From the NCBI GenBank assembly GCA_018383375.1, contig JAHAWW010000322.1, forward strand, positions 1-6,889: 6,889 nt of DNA, given 5' to 3'. Source of the DNA: Prevotellamassilia sp. (GTDB taxonomy: Bacteria; Bacteroidota; Bacteroidia; Bacteroidales; Bacteroidaceae). Positions 1-6,590 of this stretch are shown piece by piece. A program made the translations under genes and the position numbers. Position 1 is the stretch's first letter. Every line of letters begins with the position of its first letter. Below the pieces are notes generated by a model. That model ran no database searches and was not told the origin of the DNA. It worked only from the letters and a program-made list of their open reading frames with translations.

Positions 1-31
1 CTATTAACACAACTTTAACGCACATTTGCCA

Positions 32-57
32 AAAATGTAATACTTAGTTTACATTTT
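32..57. repeat. Inverted repeat AAAATGTAA-N8-TTACATTTT
   Basis: A perfect 9-bp inverted repeat (32-40 with 49-57) has an 8-base spacer. It is part of a cluster: ACATTT/AAATGT at 22-27/33-38, a 12-bp perfect palindrome TTTACGCGTAAA at 55-66, and AATATTGG/CCAATATT at 65-72/88-95. The motif GTAA/TTAC recurs in several of them. The cluster lies 40-110 bp upstream of the purB promoter. It could be an operator for purB, for a divergent gene left of the window, or the end of an upstream transcription unit. No known regulator box was recognised, and A/T richness makes chance matches more likely. Confidence 0.5.
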
Positions 58-136
58 ACGCGTAAATATTGGCGCGAATGCTCAAATCCAATATTGCCAT
101 CCATGGTTGCCTTGCAGCCAATAAAAATTTAGTTTT

Positions 137-168
137 TTTGTTGTTTCCGCGCATTTGCTGTAAATTTG
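137..168 (+). promoter_or_regulatory. Bacteroidota-type promoter of purB operon
   Basis: TTTG at 137-140 and TAAATTTG at 161-168 match the Bacteroidota primary-sigma consensus (-33 TTTG, -7 TAnnTTTG) exactly, with a 20-bp spacer inside the usual 19-21 range. Transcription would start at about 173-176, giving a leader of roughly 60 nt before the purB ATG at 237. The leader is very A/T-rich (alternating TA around 205-222). The promoter lies inside the upstream in-frame extension of the purB reading frame, which argues against any start before 237. Confidence 0.8.
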
Positions 169-236
169 CAGTTCCAACACACATCTTTCCGACACATCCC
201 ACACATATATTATATATAGTATACATTTTTCAGATT

Positions 237-1586
237 ATGTCTCTCTCTACGCTTATGGCCGTTTCGCCCATCGACGGACGTTACCACGGCAAGACTGAAG
301 CCCTCGCGCCTTACTTCTCAGAATATGCCTTGATGAAATACCGCGTCAGGGTGGAAGTGGAATATTTCATCGCTCTCTGCGACAGCAATCTGCCGGGACT
401 TGAAGGCTTCGACAAAAACCGCTACGACGCGCTGCGCGACATTTATCGCAACTTCAGCATCCAAGACGCCGAGCGCGTGAAAGAAATCGAGAGCGTCACC
501 AATCACGATGTCAAGGCCATCGAATATTTCATTAAGGAGCAACTCGATGCCATGGGGGGCTTCGATGCCTATAAAGAATTTATCCATTTCGGCCTCACCT
601 CACAAGACATCAACAACACGTCTTTCCCCCTCATGCTCAAAGACAGCCTCGAGACGGTCTATGTGCCTATGGTGAAGCAGGTGATTGACTGCCTCAACGC
701 CTATGCCGAAGAGTGGAAAGACATTCCTATGCTGGCCAAAACCCACGGCCAACCCGCCTCGCCCACACGCCTGGGCAAGGAGGTCAAGGTGTTTGCCTAT
801 CGCCTGGAGCGTGCGCTCGAGAGCCTGACCGACATCAAAATCACAGCTAAGTTTGGCGGCGCCACCGGCAATTATAATGCCCACCACGTGGCCTATCCCG
901 ACATCAACTGGCCGGCCTTCGGCGACAAGTTCGTGAGTGAGCGCCTCGGGTTGGTACGTGAAGCCTACACCACCCAAATCAGCAACTACGACACGCTGGC
1001 TGCCGTATTTGACGCCATGAAGCGCGTGCACACCGTGATTATCGACCTCGACCGAGATTTTTGGCAATATATCTCCATGGAGTATTTCAAGCAGAAAATC
1101 AAAGCCGGAGAGGTGGGTTCAAGTGCTATGCCACACAAAGTCAATCCCATCGACTTTGAAAACTCAGAGGGCAACCTCGGCATGGCCAATGCCGTGCTCG
1201 AACACTTGAGCCGTAAACTCCCCATCAGCCGCCTGCAGCGCGACTTGACCGACTCCACCGTCATCCGTAACATCGGCGTGCCCATGGGTCATGCCCTCAT
1301 CGCCTTGAGCAGCACGCTCAAAGGTTTGGGCAAACTTTTGCTCAACGAAGACGCCATCAGTCGCGACCTCGACAACTGCTGGGCCGTCGTGGCAGAGGCT
1401 TTGCAGACTGTGCTTCGCCGCGAAGGCTATCCCCATCCCTACGAAGCCCTCAAGGCACTGACCCGCACCAACGCTGCCATAACCCAACAAAGCATCAGCA
1501 CCTTCATCGACGGGCTTGACGTAAACGACAAAGTGAAGGCCGAGCTCCGCGCCATCACGCCCCATAACTACACGGGAATGAACTAA
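237..1586 (+). CDS. purB: Adenylosuccinate lyase
   Basis: PurB catalyses two fumarate-releasing steps of purine synthesis in the cytoplasm: SAICAR to AICAR, and adenylosuccinate to AMP. The 449-residue product is close to the length of E. coli PurB and follows it throughout. It starts SLSTLMAVSPIDGRY, with TNHDVKAIEYF near residues 88-98, FIHFGLTSQDINN near 115-127, and KTHGQPASPTRLGKE at 168-182 holding the expected catalytic His170. The fumarase/aspartase-superfamily signature GSSAMPHKVNP at 294-304 carries the flexible-loop serines 295 and 296, followed by RDLTDSTVIRNIG. The start is set at ATG 237. The frame stays open upstream to 69 with an ATG at 78, but those codons show no PurB similarity and contain the promoter. 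No Shine-Dalgarno is present. It is the first gene of a probable operon, 28 nt before the pseudouridine synthase. Confidence 0.97.
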   Translation: MSLSTLMAVSPIDGRYHGKTEALAPYFSEYALMKYRVRVEVEYFIALCDSNLPGLEGFDKNRYDALRDIYRNFSIQDAERVKEIESVTNHDVKAIEYFIKEQLDAMGGFDAYKEFIHFGLTSQDINNTSFPLMLKDSLETVYVPMVKQVIDCLNAYAEEWKDIPMLAKTHGQPASPTRLGKEVKVFAYRLERALESLTDIKITAKFGGATGNYNAHHVAYPDINWPAFGDKFVSERLGLVREAYTTQISNYDTLAAVFDAMKRVHTVIIDLDRDFWQYISMEYFKQKIKAGEVGSSAMPHKVNPIDFENSEGNLGMANAVLEHLSRKLPISRLQRDLTDSTVIRNIGVPMGHALIALSSTLKGLGKLLLNEDAISRDLDNCWAVVAEALQTVLRREGYPHPYEALKALTRTNAAITQQSISTFIDGLDVNDKVKAELRAITPHNYTGMN

Positions 1587-1614
1587 GACTTACACACTAT
1601 TATATTATCAACAC

Positions 1615-2847
1615 ATGTCTGACAAAGATTTTGATTTCAAATCACCCGGTGAGACAGGCCGCGATGGTCAGTCTTCGGGATGGCGGCCCGCCGGCCGTTT
1701 TGCCGGCAAAAGCCGAGGAGGCTTCCGCCCCCGCCGTGACGGCGGATTTTCAAACGACGAAAACCCAAGAGAGAGAAACTACGGCCGCACATGCACACCC
1801 CGTGGCGAGCGTCCTTTCGACCGAGCCGGTGGCTCACGCTTCGACGGCGAGTCAAGAGGCGGTTTCGGTGGCGGTAATCGCTTTGGCAAAGCTAAACCCT
1901 TTGGGCGCAAACCTTTCAGAAACGAGGGAGGCGACGAAGGCTTTAGCCGTGACGGTGCTTGGAACTATGGCAGCGAGCGCAACAATTATGGCCGTGGCCG
2001 CGCAGCCTATGGCGGCGAAAATCATTATACCGGAACGCCCGGCGCTCGCGACCGCAAGTTTTCAAAGCCCTATAATCCTCACGCCAAATATAGTCATAAG
2101 AAACAACTCGAATATAAAGAGAAACACTACGACCCCAACGAACCGGTGCGCCTCAATCGCTTCTTGGCCAATTCCGGCATCTGCTCGCGTCGCGAAGCCG
2201 ACAAATACATCGCCTCGGGCGTGGTGACGGTCAATGGAGAGGTCGTGACCGAACTCGGCACCAAGGTGCTCCGCACCGACACCGTGCTCTTCCACGACCA
2301 AGCCGTCAAGATGGAAAAGAAAGTCTACGTGCTGCTCAACAAGCCCAAGGGCTATGTCACCACAAGCGACGACCCACAAAATCGCCGCACCGTGATGGAT
2401 CTTGTCACAGACGCATGTCGTGAGCGCATCTATCCCGTGGGCCGCCTCGACCGAAACACCACCGGCGTGCTCTTGCTCACTAACGACGGCGAGATTGCTT
2501 CAAAACTCACTCATCCCAAATTTTTGAAGAAAAAGATTTATCACGTCACTCTCGACAAGGCCGTGACGGCTGCCGACCTCAGACAAATTGCCGAAGGCAT
2601 CAACCTTGAAGACGGAGAAGTGAAAGCCGACGCCATCGAATACGCCTCGCCCGACAGCAAAAAGGAAGTGGGCATCGAAATCCACTCCGGCAAAAACCGC
2701 ATCGTGCGCCGCATCTTCGAACACCTTGGCTACAACGTGGTGAAATTGGACCGCGTCTATTTTGCCGGCCTCACCAAAAAGAATGTCAAGCGCGGCGATT
2801 GGCGCTACCTCACTGAGGCCGAGGTCAATATGCTTTATATGTCTTGA
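1615..2847 (+). CDS. rluB: RsuA/RluB-family rRNA pseudouridine synthase with RGG-rich N-terminus
   Basis: This enzyme family isomerises a specific uridine of ribosomal RNA to pseudouridine. Of 410 residues, the catalytic part begins near 178. An S4 RNA-binding domain spans about 178-220 (VRLNRFLANSGICSRREADKYI, then VTVNGEVV). The synthase domain follows: LNKPKGYVTT at 241-250, YPVGRLDRNTTGVLLLTNDG at 273-292 with catalytic Asp279, and a C-terminal motif HSGKNRIVRRIFEHLGYNVVKLDRV near 357-381. Residues 1-175 are a low-complexity, probably disordered extension rich in Gly, Arg, Phe and Asn, with SRGGF twice (33-37, 80-84) and NYG three times (55-57, 117-119, 124-126). E. coli RluB instead carries a basic tail at its C-terminus. 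The RluB label is by family; RluE, RluF or RsuA specificity cannot be excluded from sequence alone. The ATG at 1615 follows an A/T-rich gap and lacks a Shine-Dalgarno sequence. Confidence 0.92.
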   Translation: MSDKDFDFKSPGETGRDGQSSGWRPAGRFAGKSRGGFRPRRDGGFSNDENPRERNYGRTCTPRGERPFDRAGGSRFDGESRGGFGGGNRFGKAKPFGRKPFRNEGGDEGFSRDGAWNYGSERNNYGRGRAAYGGENHYTGTPGARDRKFSKPYNPHAKYSHKKQLEYKEKHYDPNEPVRLNRFLANSGICSRREADKYIASGVVTVNGEVVTELGTKVLRTDTVLFHDQAVKMEKKVYVLLNKPKGYVTTSDDPQNRRTVMDLVTDACRERIYPVGRLDRNTTGVLLLTNDGEIASKLTHPKFLKKKIYHVTLDKAVTAADLRQIAEGINLEDGEVKADAIEYASPDSKKEVGIEIHSGKNRIVRRIFEHLGYNVVKLDRVYFAGLTKKNVKRGDWRYLTEAEVNMLYMS

Positions 2848-2888
2848 TATTATTATTTACCGACACTTTTTCATTCTCACAATAAATT

Positions 2889-4283
2889 ATGAAACGTACG
2901 AGAATAATCGACGCCTTGGCGCTCACCGCCTCCGGCCAGACCATCACCGTGAAGGGCTGGGTGAGAACACGCCGCGGCAGCAAATCGGTCAACTTCATCG
3001 CCTTAAACGACGGTTCGACCATAAAAAACATTCAGATTGTAGCCGACGTGGAGAAGTTCGACGCCGACATGCTTCGCCTCATCACCACCGGCGCCTGTCT
3101 GAGCGTAAGCGGCCGTCTGGTGGAAAGCCAGGGTGGGGGACAGAGCGTTGAGTTGCAGGCCGACGAAATAGAAGTGCTTGGCACTTGTGGCTCTGAATTT
3201 CCCATGCAAAAGAAGGGACAGACTTTTGAATATATGCGTCAACACGCTCACATGCGTCTGCGCACCAACACCTTCGGCGCCGTCTTCCGCATCCGCCACC
3301 AAATGGCCATGGCCATACACCGCTATTTCGACGAGCACGGCTTCTATTATTTCCACACCCCCATCATCACCGCCAGCGATTGTGAAGGTGCCGGCCAGAT
3401 GTTTCAGGTGACGACCAAAAACCTTTACAAGCTTGAGAAGACCGAAGACGGCAAGATTGACTATAGCGACGACTTCTTCGGCAAACCCACCTCGCTCACC
3501 GTGAGTGGTCAGCTCGAAGGCGAGCTCGGAGCCACGGCTCTCGGAGCCATTTATACGTTTGGCCCCACCTTCCGTGCCGAGAACTCCAACACGCCACGCC
3601 ACCTCGCCGAGTTTTGGATGATTGAGCCGGAAGCCGCCTTCTACGACATCAACGATAATATGGACTTGGCCGAAGACTTTATCAAGTTCTGTGTCAAGTA
3701 TGCGCTCGAACACTGTGCCGACGATTTGGCCTTCCTCTGCAAAATGATTGATCCGGGTCTGTTAGACCGTCTGCACTTCGTTGTGGAGCACGACTTCGTC
3801 CGCCTCACCTACACCGAGGGTATCAACATCTTGGAAAAAGCCGTAGCCGACGGCCACAAGTTTGAGTTCCCCATCTATTGGGGTGTTGACCTGGCCAGCG
3901 AGCATGAGCGCTACCTCGTCGAGACTCACTTCAAGCGTCCCGTCATCCTCACAGACTATCCCAAGGAAATAAAGGCCTTCTACATGAAGCTCAACGACGA
4001 CGGCAAGACCGTGAGAGCCATGGACGTGCTCTTCCCGCAGATTGGCGAAATCATCGGTGGCTCAGAGCGCGAAGAGAGTTACGACAAACTCCTTGCCCGC
4101 ATCAAAGAGCTCGACATACCGATGAAAGACATGTGGTGGTATCTCGACACGCGCCGTTTCGGTTCGTGCCCCCACAGCGGTTTCGGTCTTGGTTTTGAAC
4201 GCCTCATTCTCTTCGTCACCGGTATGCAAAACATCCGCGACGTCATTCCTTTCCCTCGCACTCCGGGTTCGGCCGAATTCTAA
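2889..4283 (+). CDS. asnS: Asparaginyl-tRNA synthetase
   Basis: AsnRS is a class IIb aminoacyl-tRNA synthetase that charges tRNA-Asn directly with asparagine. The 464-residue product matches the usual bacterial length (E. coli about 466). An N-terminal OB-fold anticodon-binding domain covers about 18-98 (ITVKGWVRTRRGSKSVNFIALNDGS). The catalytic domain begins near 119 with HMRLRTNTFGAVFRIRH. Motif 2 is FGPTFRAENSNTPRHLAEFW at 224-243 and motif 3 is GFGLGFERLILFVTG at 431-445, followed by NIRDVIPFPRTPG. The stretch DFFGKPTSLTVSGQLEGE (195-212) is typical of AsnRS and separates it from AspRS and LysRS. It lies 41 nt after the pseudouridine synthase and is the last gene of the apparent operon. 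Its ATG follows the A-rich sequence CACAATAAATT, with no Shine-Dalgarno. No internal promoter is visible. Confidence 0.97.
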   Translation: MKRTRIIDALALTASGQTITVKGWVRTRRGSKSVNFIALNDGSTIKNIQIVADVEKFDADMLRLITTGACLSVSGRLVESQGGGQSVELQADEIEVLGTCGSEFPMQKKGQTFEYMRQHAHMRLRTNTFGAVFRIRHQMAMAIHRYFDEHGFYYFHTPIITASDCEGAGQMFQVTTKNLYKLEKTEDGKIDYSDDFFGKPTSLTVSGQLEGELGATALGAIYTFGPTFRAENSNTPRHLAEFWMIEPEAAFYDINDNMDLAEDFIKFCVKYALEHCADDLAFLCKMIDPGLLDRLHFVVEHDFVRLTYTEGINILEKAVADGHKFEFPIYWGVDLASEHERYLVETHFKRPVILTDYPKEIKAFYMKLNDDGKTVRAMDVLFPQIGEIIGGSEREESYDKLLARIKELDIPMKDMWWYLDTRRFGSCPHSGFGLGFERLILFVTGMQNIRDVIPFPRTPGSAEF

Positions 4284-4306
4284 AACTTCGGCAAGACCAC
4301 CAACAT

Positions 4307-4353
4307 AAAGGCTGCGCCATCTCGTGTCTTTGGACATTGATGGCGCAGCCTTT
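4307..4353. terminator. Bidirectional intrinsic terminator between convergent genes
   Basis: The 5' arm AAAGGCTGCGCCATC (4307-4321) pairs perfectly with 4339-4353, a 15-bp stem with a 17-nt loop. The loop can add a small inner TGTC/GACA stem (4325-4328/4333-4336). On the plus strand the stem runs into TTTTGTTTG and ends the asnS transcript, 23 nt after its stop. On the minus strand it is followed by a shorter U-containing tract (CTTTATGTTG) and can end the sulfatase-maturase transcript, whose stop is at 4376. Confidence 0.9.
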
Positions 4354-4375
4354 TGTTTGTGTGTGGCAGGTCGTG

Positions 4376-5620
4376 TCAGCGTTTTCGATAGTCGGGCATG
4401 CCGTCGGCAATCCACTCCATCACCTTGGCCGGCGCTTCGTTGTGTTGAAGCATATATTTCATGAAATCCATATAAGGCGCTGAGTGTGAGAAGAAACGGT
4501 GATAACCATCGCAGAGGTAGTTGTGGCCGTTTTCGCCGTCTTGAGACGTGGCGAAACGGTTGCGCGGACATTCGCCGTGGCAGGCCATGAGATAGTCGCA
4601 GTTGCGGCATTGGGCGGTGAGGCGGTCGCGTTTGTCCCGGCCGAAGGCCAAGAGCTCGGGGCGTTGCACCAACTCTTTGCGCGGTGTGGTCCGGATATTG
4701 CCGAGATAAAACTCCGGAAAGACAAAATGGTCGCAGGCATACACGTCGCCGTTCCATTCCATCACCGGGGCGTGGCCGCAAGTCTCTGCCAGCGTACACA
4801 CTGACGGCGTCATACCCATCCAGCCCGCCAGAGTGGAGTCGAAAAGTTGTATGAAATAGTCGCCAACGTCGTGGCGCACCCATTCGTCGAAAACCTCACA
4901 GAGAAAGTGGCCCCAAGCTTCGGGCGTGACGCTGAAAGGTGTCATTGTGGCCACGGCGCCGTCGGTCGGCGCAGCCAGAAGGCGCCCGTCGGGATGACGA
5001 TAAAAGCGCTCGACTACGGGTGTGAACTGGATGTAGTGGCAGCCGATTTCTTTAAAGAAATGGTAGAAGTCGAGAGGTTGCTCGGCCGTGCGGTTGTTGA
5101 CCACCGCCATAGCGTTCCATTCCACACTGTGTCTGTTGAGCGTCAAGATGGTTTGCATCACGCGAGCCCACGAGCCTTTTCCCGAGGGCGCACGCCGGAA
5201 GTCGTCGTGCAGGTCTTGCGGTCCGTCGATGCTCAGTCCCACGAGGAAATTGTTTTTCTTAAAAAAACGCGCCCATTCCTCGTTGATGAGCGTTCCGTTG
5301 GTTTGGAACGCATTGTCTATATGGCGCCCGGCGGCATTTTTGCGCTGTAGTTCGAGTGCCCGCTCGTAAAACTTGATGGGGCGCAGGGTGGGTTCGCCGC
5401 CGTGCCATGTGAAGAGCACGTTGGGCGTGGTTTGAAGCGCAATGTAGTCGCGGATAAACGTTTCGAGCAATTCGTCGCTCATCAGTTGCTTCCCTGCGCC
5501 GGCATAGAGATGCTTTTTTTCGAGATAATAGCAATAGGTGCAGGCCAAATTGCATGCCGCTCCGGCCGGCTTGGCCATCAGATAGACCGGACGGGAAAAC
5601 GGCGTGGCGGTTTTAGTCAT
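4376..5620 (-). CDS. chuR: Anaerobic sulfatase-maturating enzyme (radical SAM/SPASM)
   Basis: anSME oxidises an active-site Ser or Cys of sulfatases to C-alpha-formylglycine without oxygen, which activates enzymes used on sulfated glycans such as host mucin and glycosaminoglycans. The 414-residue protein carries the radical SAM CX3CX2C motif (Cys23, Cys27, Cys30 in CNLACTYCYY), then VLFTWHGGEPTLRP near 68-81, QTNGTLI near 106-112 and LSIDGPQDLHDDFR near 129-142. The C-terminal SPASM region has eight cysteines for two auxiliary [4Fe-4S] clusters: 275, 281, 296, 338, 341, 347, 351 and 370. Asp297, right after Cys296 in YACDHFVFPE, sits where the proposed catalytic Asp of the Clostridium enzyme lies. 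The protein closely resembles the Bacteroides thetaiotaomicron enzyme, which modifies both Ser- and Cys-type sulfatases. No sulfatase gene is in the window. No convincing promoter is seen in the 124 nt upstream, so it may be read through from the lipoprotein gene. Confidence 0.95.
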   Translation of the reverse strand: MTKTATPFSRPVYLMAKPAGAACNLACTYCYYLEKKHLYAGAGKQLMSDELLETFIRDYIALQTTPNVLFTWHGGEPTLRPIKFYERALELQRKNAAGRHIDNAFQTNGTLINEEWARFFKKNNFLVGLSIDGPQDLHDDFRRAPSGKGSWARVMQTILTLNRHSVEWNAMAVVNNRTAEQPLDFYHFFKEIGCHYIQFTPVVERFYRHPDGRLLAAPTDGAVATMTPFSVTPEAWGHFLCEVFDEWVRHDVGDYFIQLFDSTLAGWMGMTPSVCTLAETCGHAPVMEWNGDVYACDHFVFPEFYLGNIRTTPRKELVQRPELLAFGRDKRDRLTAQCRNCDYLMACHGECPRNRFATSQDGENGHNYLCDGYHRFFSHSAPYMDFMKYMLQHNEAPAKVMEWIADGMPDYRKR

Positions 5621-5744
5621 ATTGTAAATAGTTGTTAATCAAAGGGTAGGGGGGGTGGAGTTCAAGTGAGGCTTTAATTTAAGCCAAGGCCGGACGGTTT
5701 GGAGGTATGGACAGCTGGTCGGGACGGCCTTTTGGTCTGTCGGC
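5621..5744 (-). other. Leader/intergenic gap between lipoprotein and sulfatase-maturase genes
   Basis: This 124-nt gap has no clear Bacteroidota promoter. The nearest match, TACCCTTTG on the minus strand (5640-5648), has one base too many between TA and TTTG and no TTG at proper spacing. Two weak hairpins occur: CGGCCTT/AAGGCCG arms (5686-5692 with 5725-5731, 32-nt loop) and GGCTT/AAGCC (5670-5674/5681-5685). Neither is followed by a good U-tract on the minus strand. A seven-G run sits at 5649-5655. Co-transcription of the flanking genes is therefore possible. Confidence 0.45.
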
Positions 5745-6386
5745 TCAATATTTCATCTGTTTGATCCGTGGTTGGCACTGCCGGCAGAGCGATTTACTGC
5801 CCGTCATCACGTTTTTGCCGTGAGCGTCCTGCATATAGCAGCCGGCCGTTTCACAATGAGGGAAGCCCACGGCGTGCAGAAACTCGTGTATAACCAGGTT
5901 GCAGAGGTCGGCCCGTCTTTTCAGACGAAACGTCGAACAGACCGCGGCGTTGCCCGGCAGATGGCTGTAGCCCATGATGCCAAAGTCTTGCGTGCCGTGA
6001 ATGGTGGTGGATATGTCTTTGTGTGTCAAACCGATGGTGACGCCTTCGCCGGGCTTTTTGCGGCGTTTGAGCACGTTGAGGATTTCACCGGCACGATAGC
6101 GATTGCGCGGTTTGTAATAGGCCGAATGAGGCAGCGGTTCGGCCGGCAGGATCTTGATGTCTACGGGCACTATCTGCGTGAGGTTTTGCTTCAGTTCTCT
6201 CTTGAGCCGCTCGGTTTCTTGAGCGGTGAAGTCGCCGTAAGGCAAGAGATCTATCCGGCACACTTTGGCGCCGTTGGCCGACGGTGATGTCTCGTTGTCT
6301 GCCGCGGTCTTGTCGGTCTCTTGGCTTTGTCCGCCGGAGCAAGCCGTCAAAGCGAGCAATAGAAAGGAGAAAAATGCCGTTTTCAT
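5745..6386 (-). CDS. Archaemetzincin-like (M54) zinc metalloprotease lipoprotein
   Basis: The predicted protein has 213 residues and is probably an envelope-anchored zinc peptidase; its substrate is unknown. MKTAFFSFLLLALTAC is a short lipoprotein signal peptide with lipobox LTAC, giving mature Cys16. A Ser/Thr/Gln/Asp-rich linker (17-40) follows. The catalytic core is HEFLHAVGFPHC at 167-178: His167, His171 and His177 would bind the catalytic zinc and Glu168 would be the base. Next come Cys183-x-Met185 and Cys201-x2-Cys204. This is the archaemetzincin pattern HExxHxxGxxHCx4CxM...Cx2C, in which four cysteines hold a second zinc. The gap between CxM and CxxC is 15 residues here, against 17 in the commonly quoted motif. 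The start at ATG 6386 gives a normal signal peptide; the frame extends to a TTG at 6413, but that codon lies inside a -7 promoter box. No acidic export motif directly follows Cys16, so periplasmic orientation is more likely than surface display (inference). Confidence 0.85.
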   Translation of the reverse strand: MKTAFFSFLLLALTACSGGQSQETDKTAADNETSPSANGAKVCRIDLLPYGDFTAQETERLKRELKQNLTQIVPVDIKILPAEPLPHSAYYKPRNRYRAGEILNVLKRRKKPGEGVTIGLTHKDISTTIHGTQDFGIMGYSHLPGNAAVCSTFRLKRRADLCNLVIHEFLHAVGFPHCETAGCYMQDAHGKNVMTGSKSLCRQCQPRIKQMKY

Positions 6387-6410
6387 CGCTGTTTTTGAGA
6401 ATGATTGATG

Positions 6411-6418
6411 CAAATGTA
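6411..6418 (-). promoter_or_regulatory. Candidate -7 element of the lipoprotein gene
   Basis: Read on the minus strand, these bases are TACATTTG, an exact TAnnTTTG box. It lies 24 nt before the ATG at 6386, which would give a leader of roughly 15-20 nt. No TTTG or TTG is found 19-21 bp upstream (the place near 6438-6441 reads CCGG), so the promoter may be weak, depend on an activator, or be a chance match. Confidence 0.5.
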
Positions 6419-6543
6419 GGTCATAATCGTGAAATTGCCGGTATGTAGTCCGTCATTTTTGCGCTGTGGCCTCGCCGCGTTTTGTCTTTTTTAGAAACGA
6501 CCAAAAGGCGTAAATTCAAGTTGAAGAAGTGAGAAGGCCTTAG

Positions 6544-6567
6544 AAGGTGGCTTTTCCCACTTTTTTT
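6544..6567 (+). terminator. Terminator-like hairpin with U-tract
   Basis: AAGGTGG (6544-6550) pairs with CCACTTT (6557-6563), with one G-U wobble and a six-base loop, and runs into a seven-T stretch (6561-6567). A second GTGG at 6568-6571 can pair with the same CCAC, so two exclusive hairpins are possible. No plus-strand gene lies upstream to be terminated, so the function is uncertain. Confidence 0.35.
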
Positions 6568-6590
6568 GTGGCCATTCGGCCGTTCCTGCG

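Noticed and set aside
105..140. GGTTGC-CTT-GCAGCC hairpin as a terminator of an upstream gene
   Set aside because: The T-rich stretch begins about 13 bases after the stem and there is a wobble pair; the T-tract belongs to the purB -33 region.
1631..2227. Long plus-strand open frame (about 198 codons) overlapping the pseudouridine synthase N-terminus
   Set aside because: It is a shifted-frame reading of the Gly/Arg-rich repeats, giving Ala-rich low complexity with no domain; the overlapping frame has clear homology.
3003..3713. Minus-strand open frame opposite asnS
   Set aside because: It is an antisense shadow of a well-conserved gene, with no recognisable domain and no start signals.
4062..4883. 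Minus-strand open frame of about 273 codons across the end of asnS and the sulfatase-maturase
   Set aside because: It overlaps two genes with strong family matches, spans the terminator, and has an Arg/Pro-rich composition typical of out-of-frame reading in G+C-rich DNA.
5772..6287. Plus-strand open frame opposite the metalloprotease lipoprotein
   Set aside because: The minus strand carries a signal peptide and full zinc-site signature, so the plus frame is its shadow.
6387..6413. TTG start at 6413 for the lipoprotein, nine codons longer
   Set aside because: The TTG belongs to the TACATTTG promoter box, and the ATG at 6386 gives a standard lipoprotein signal peptide.
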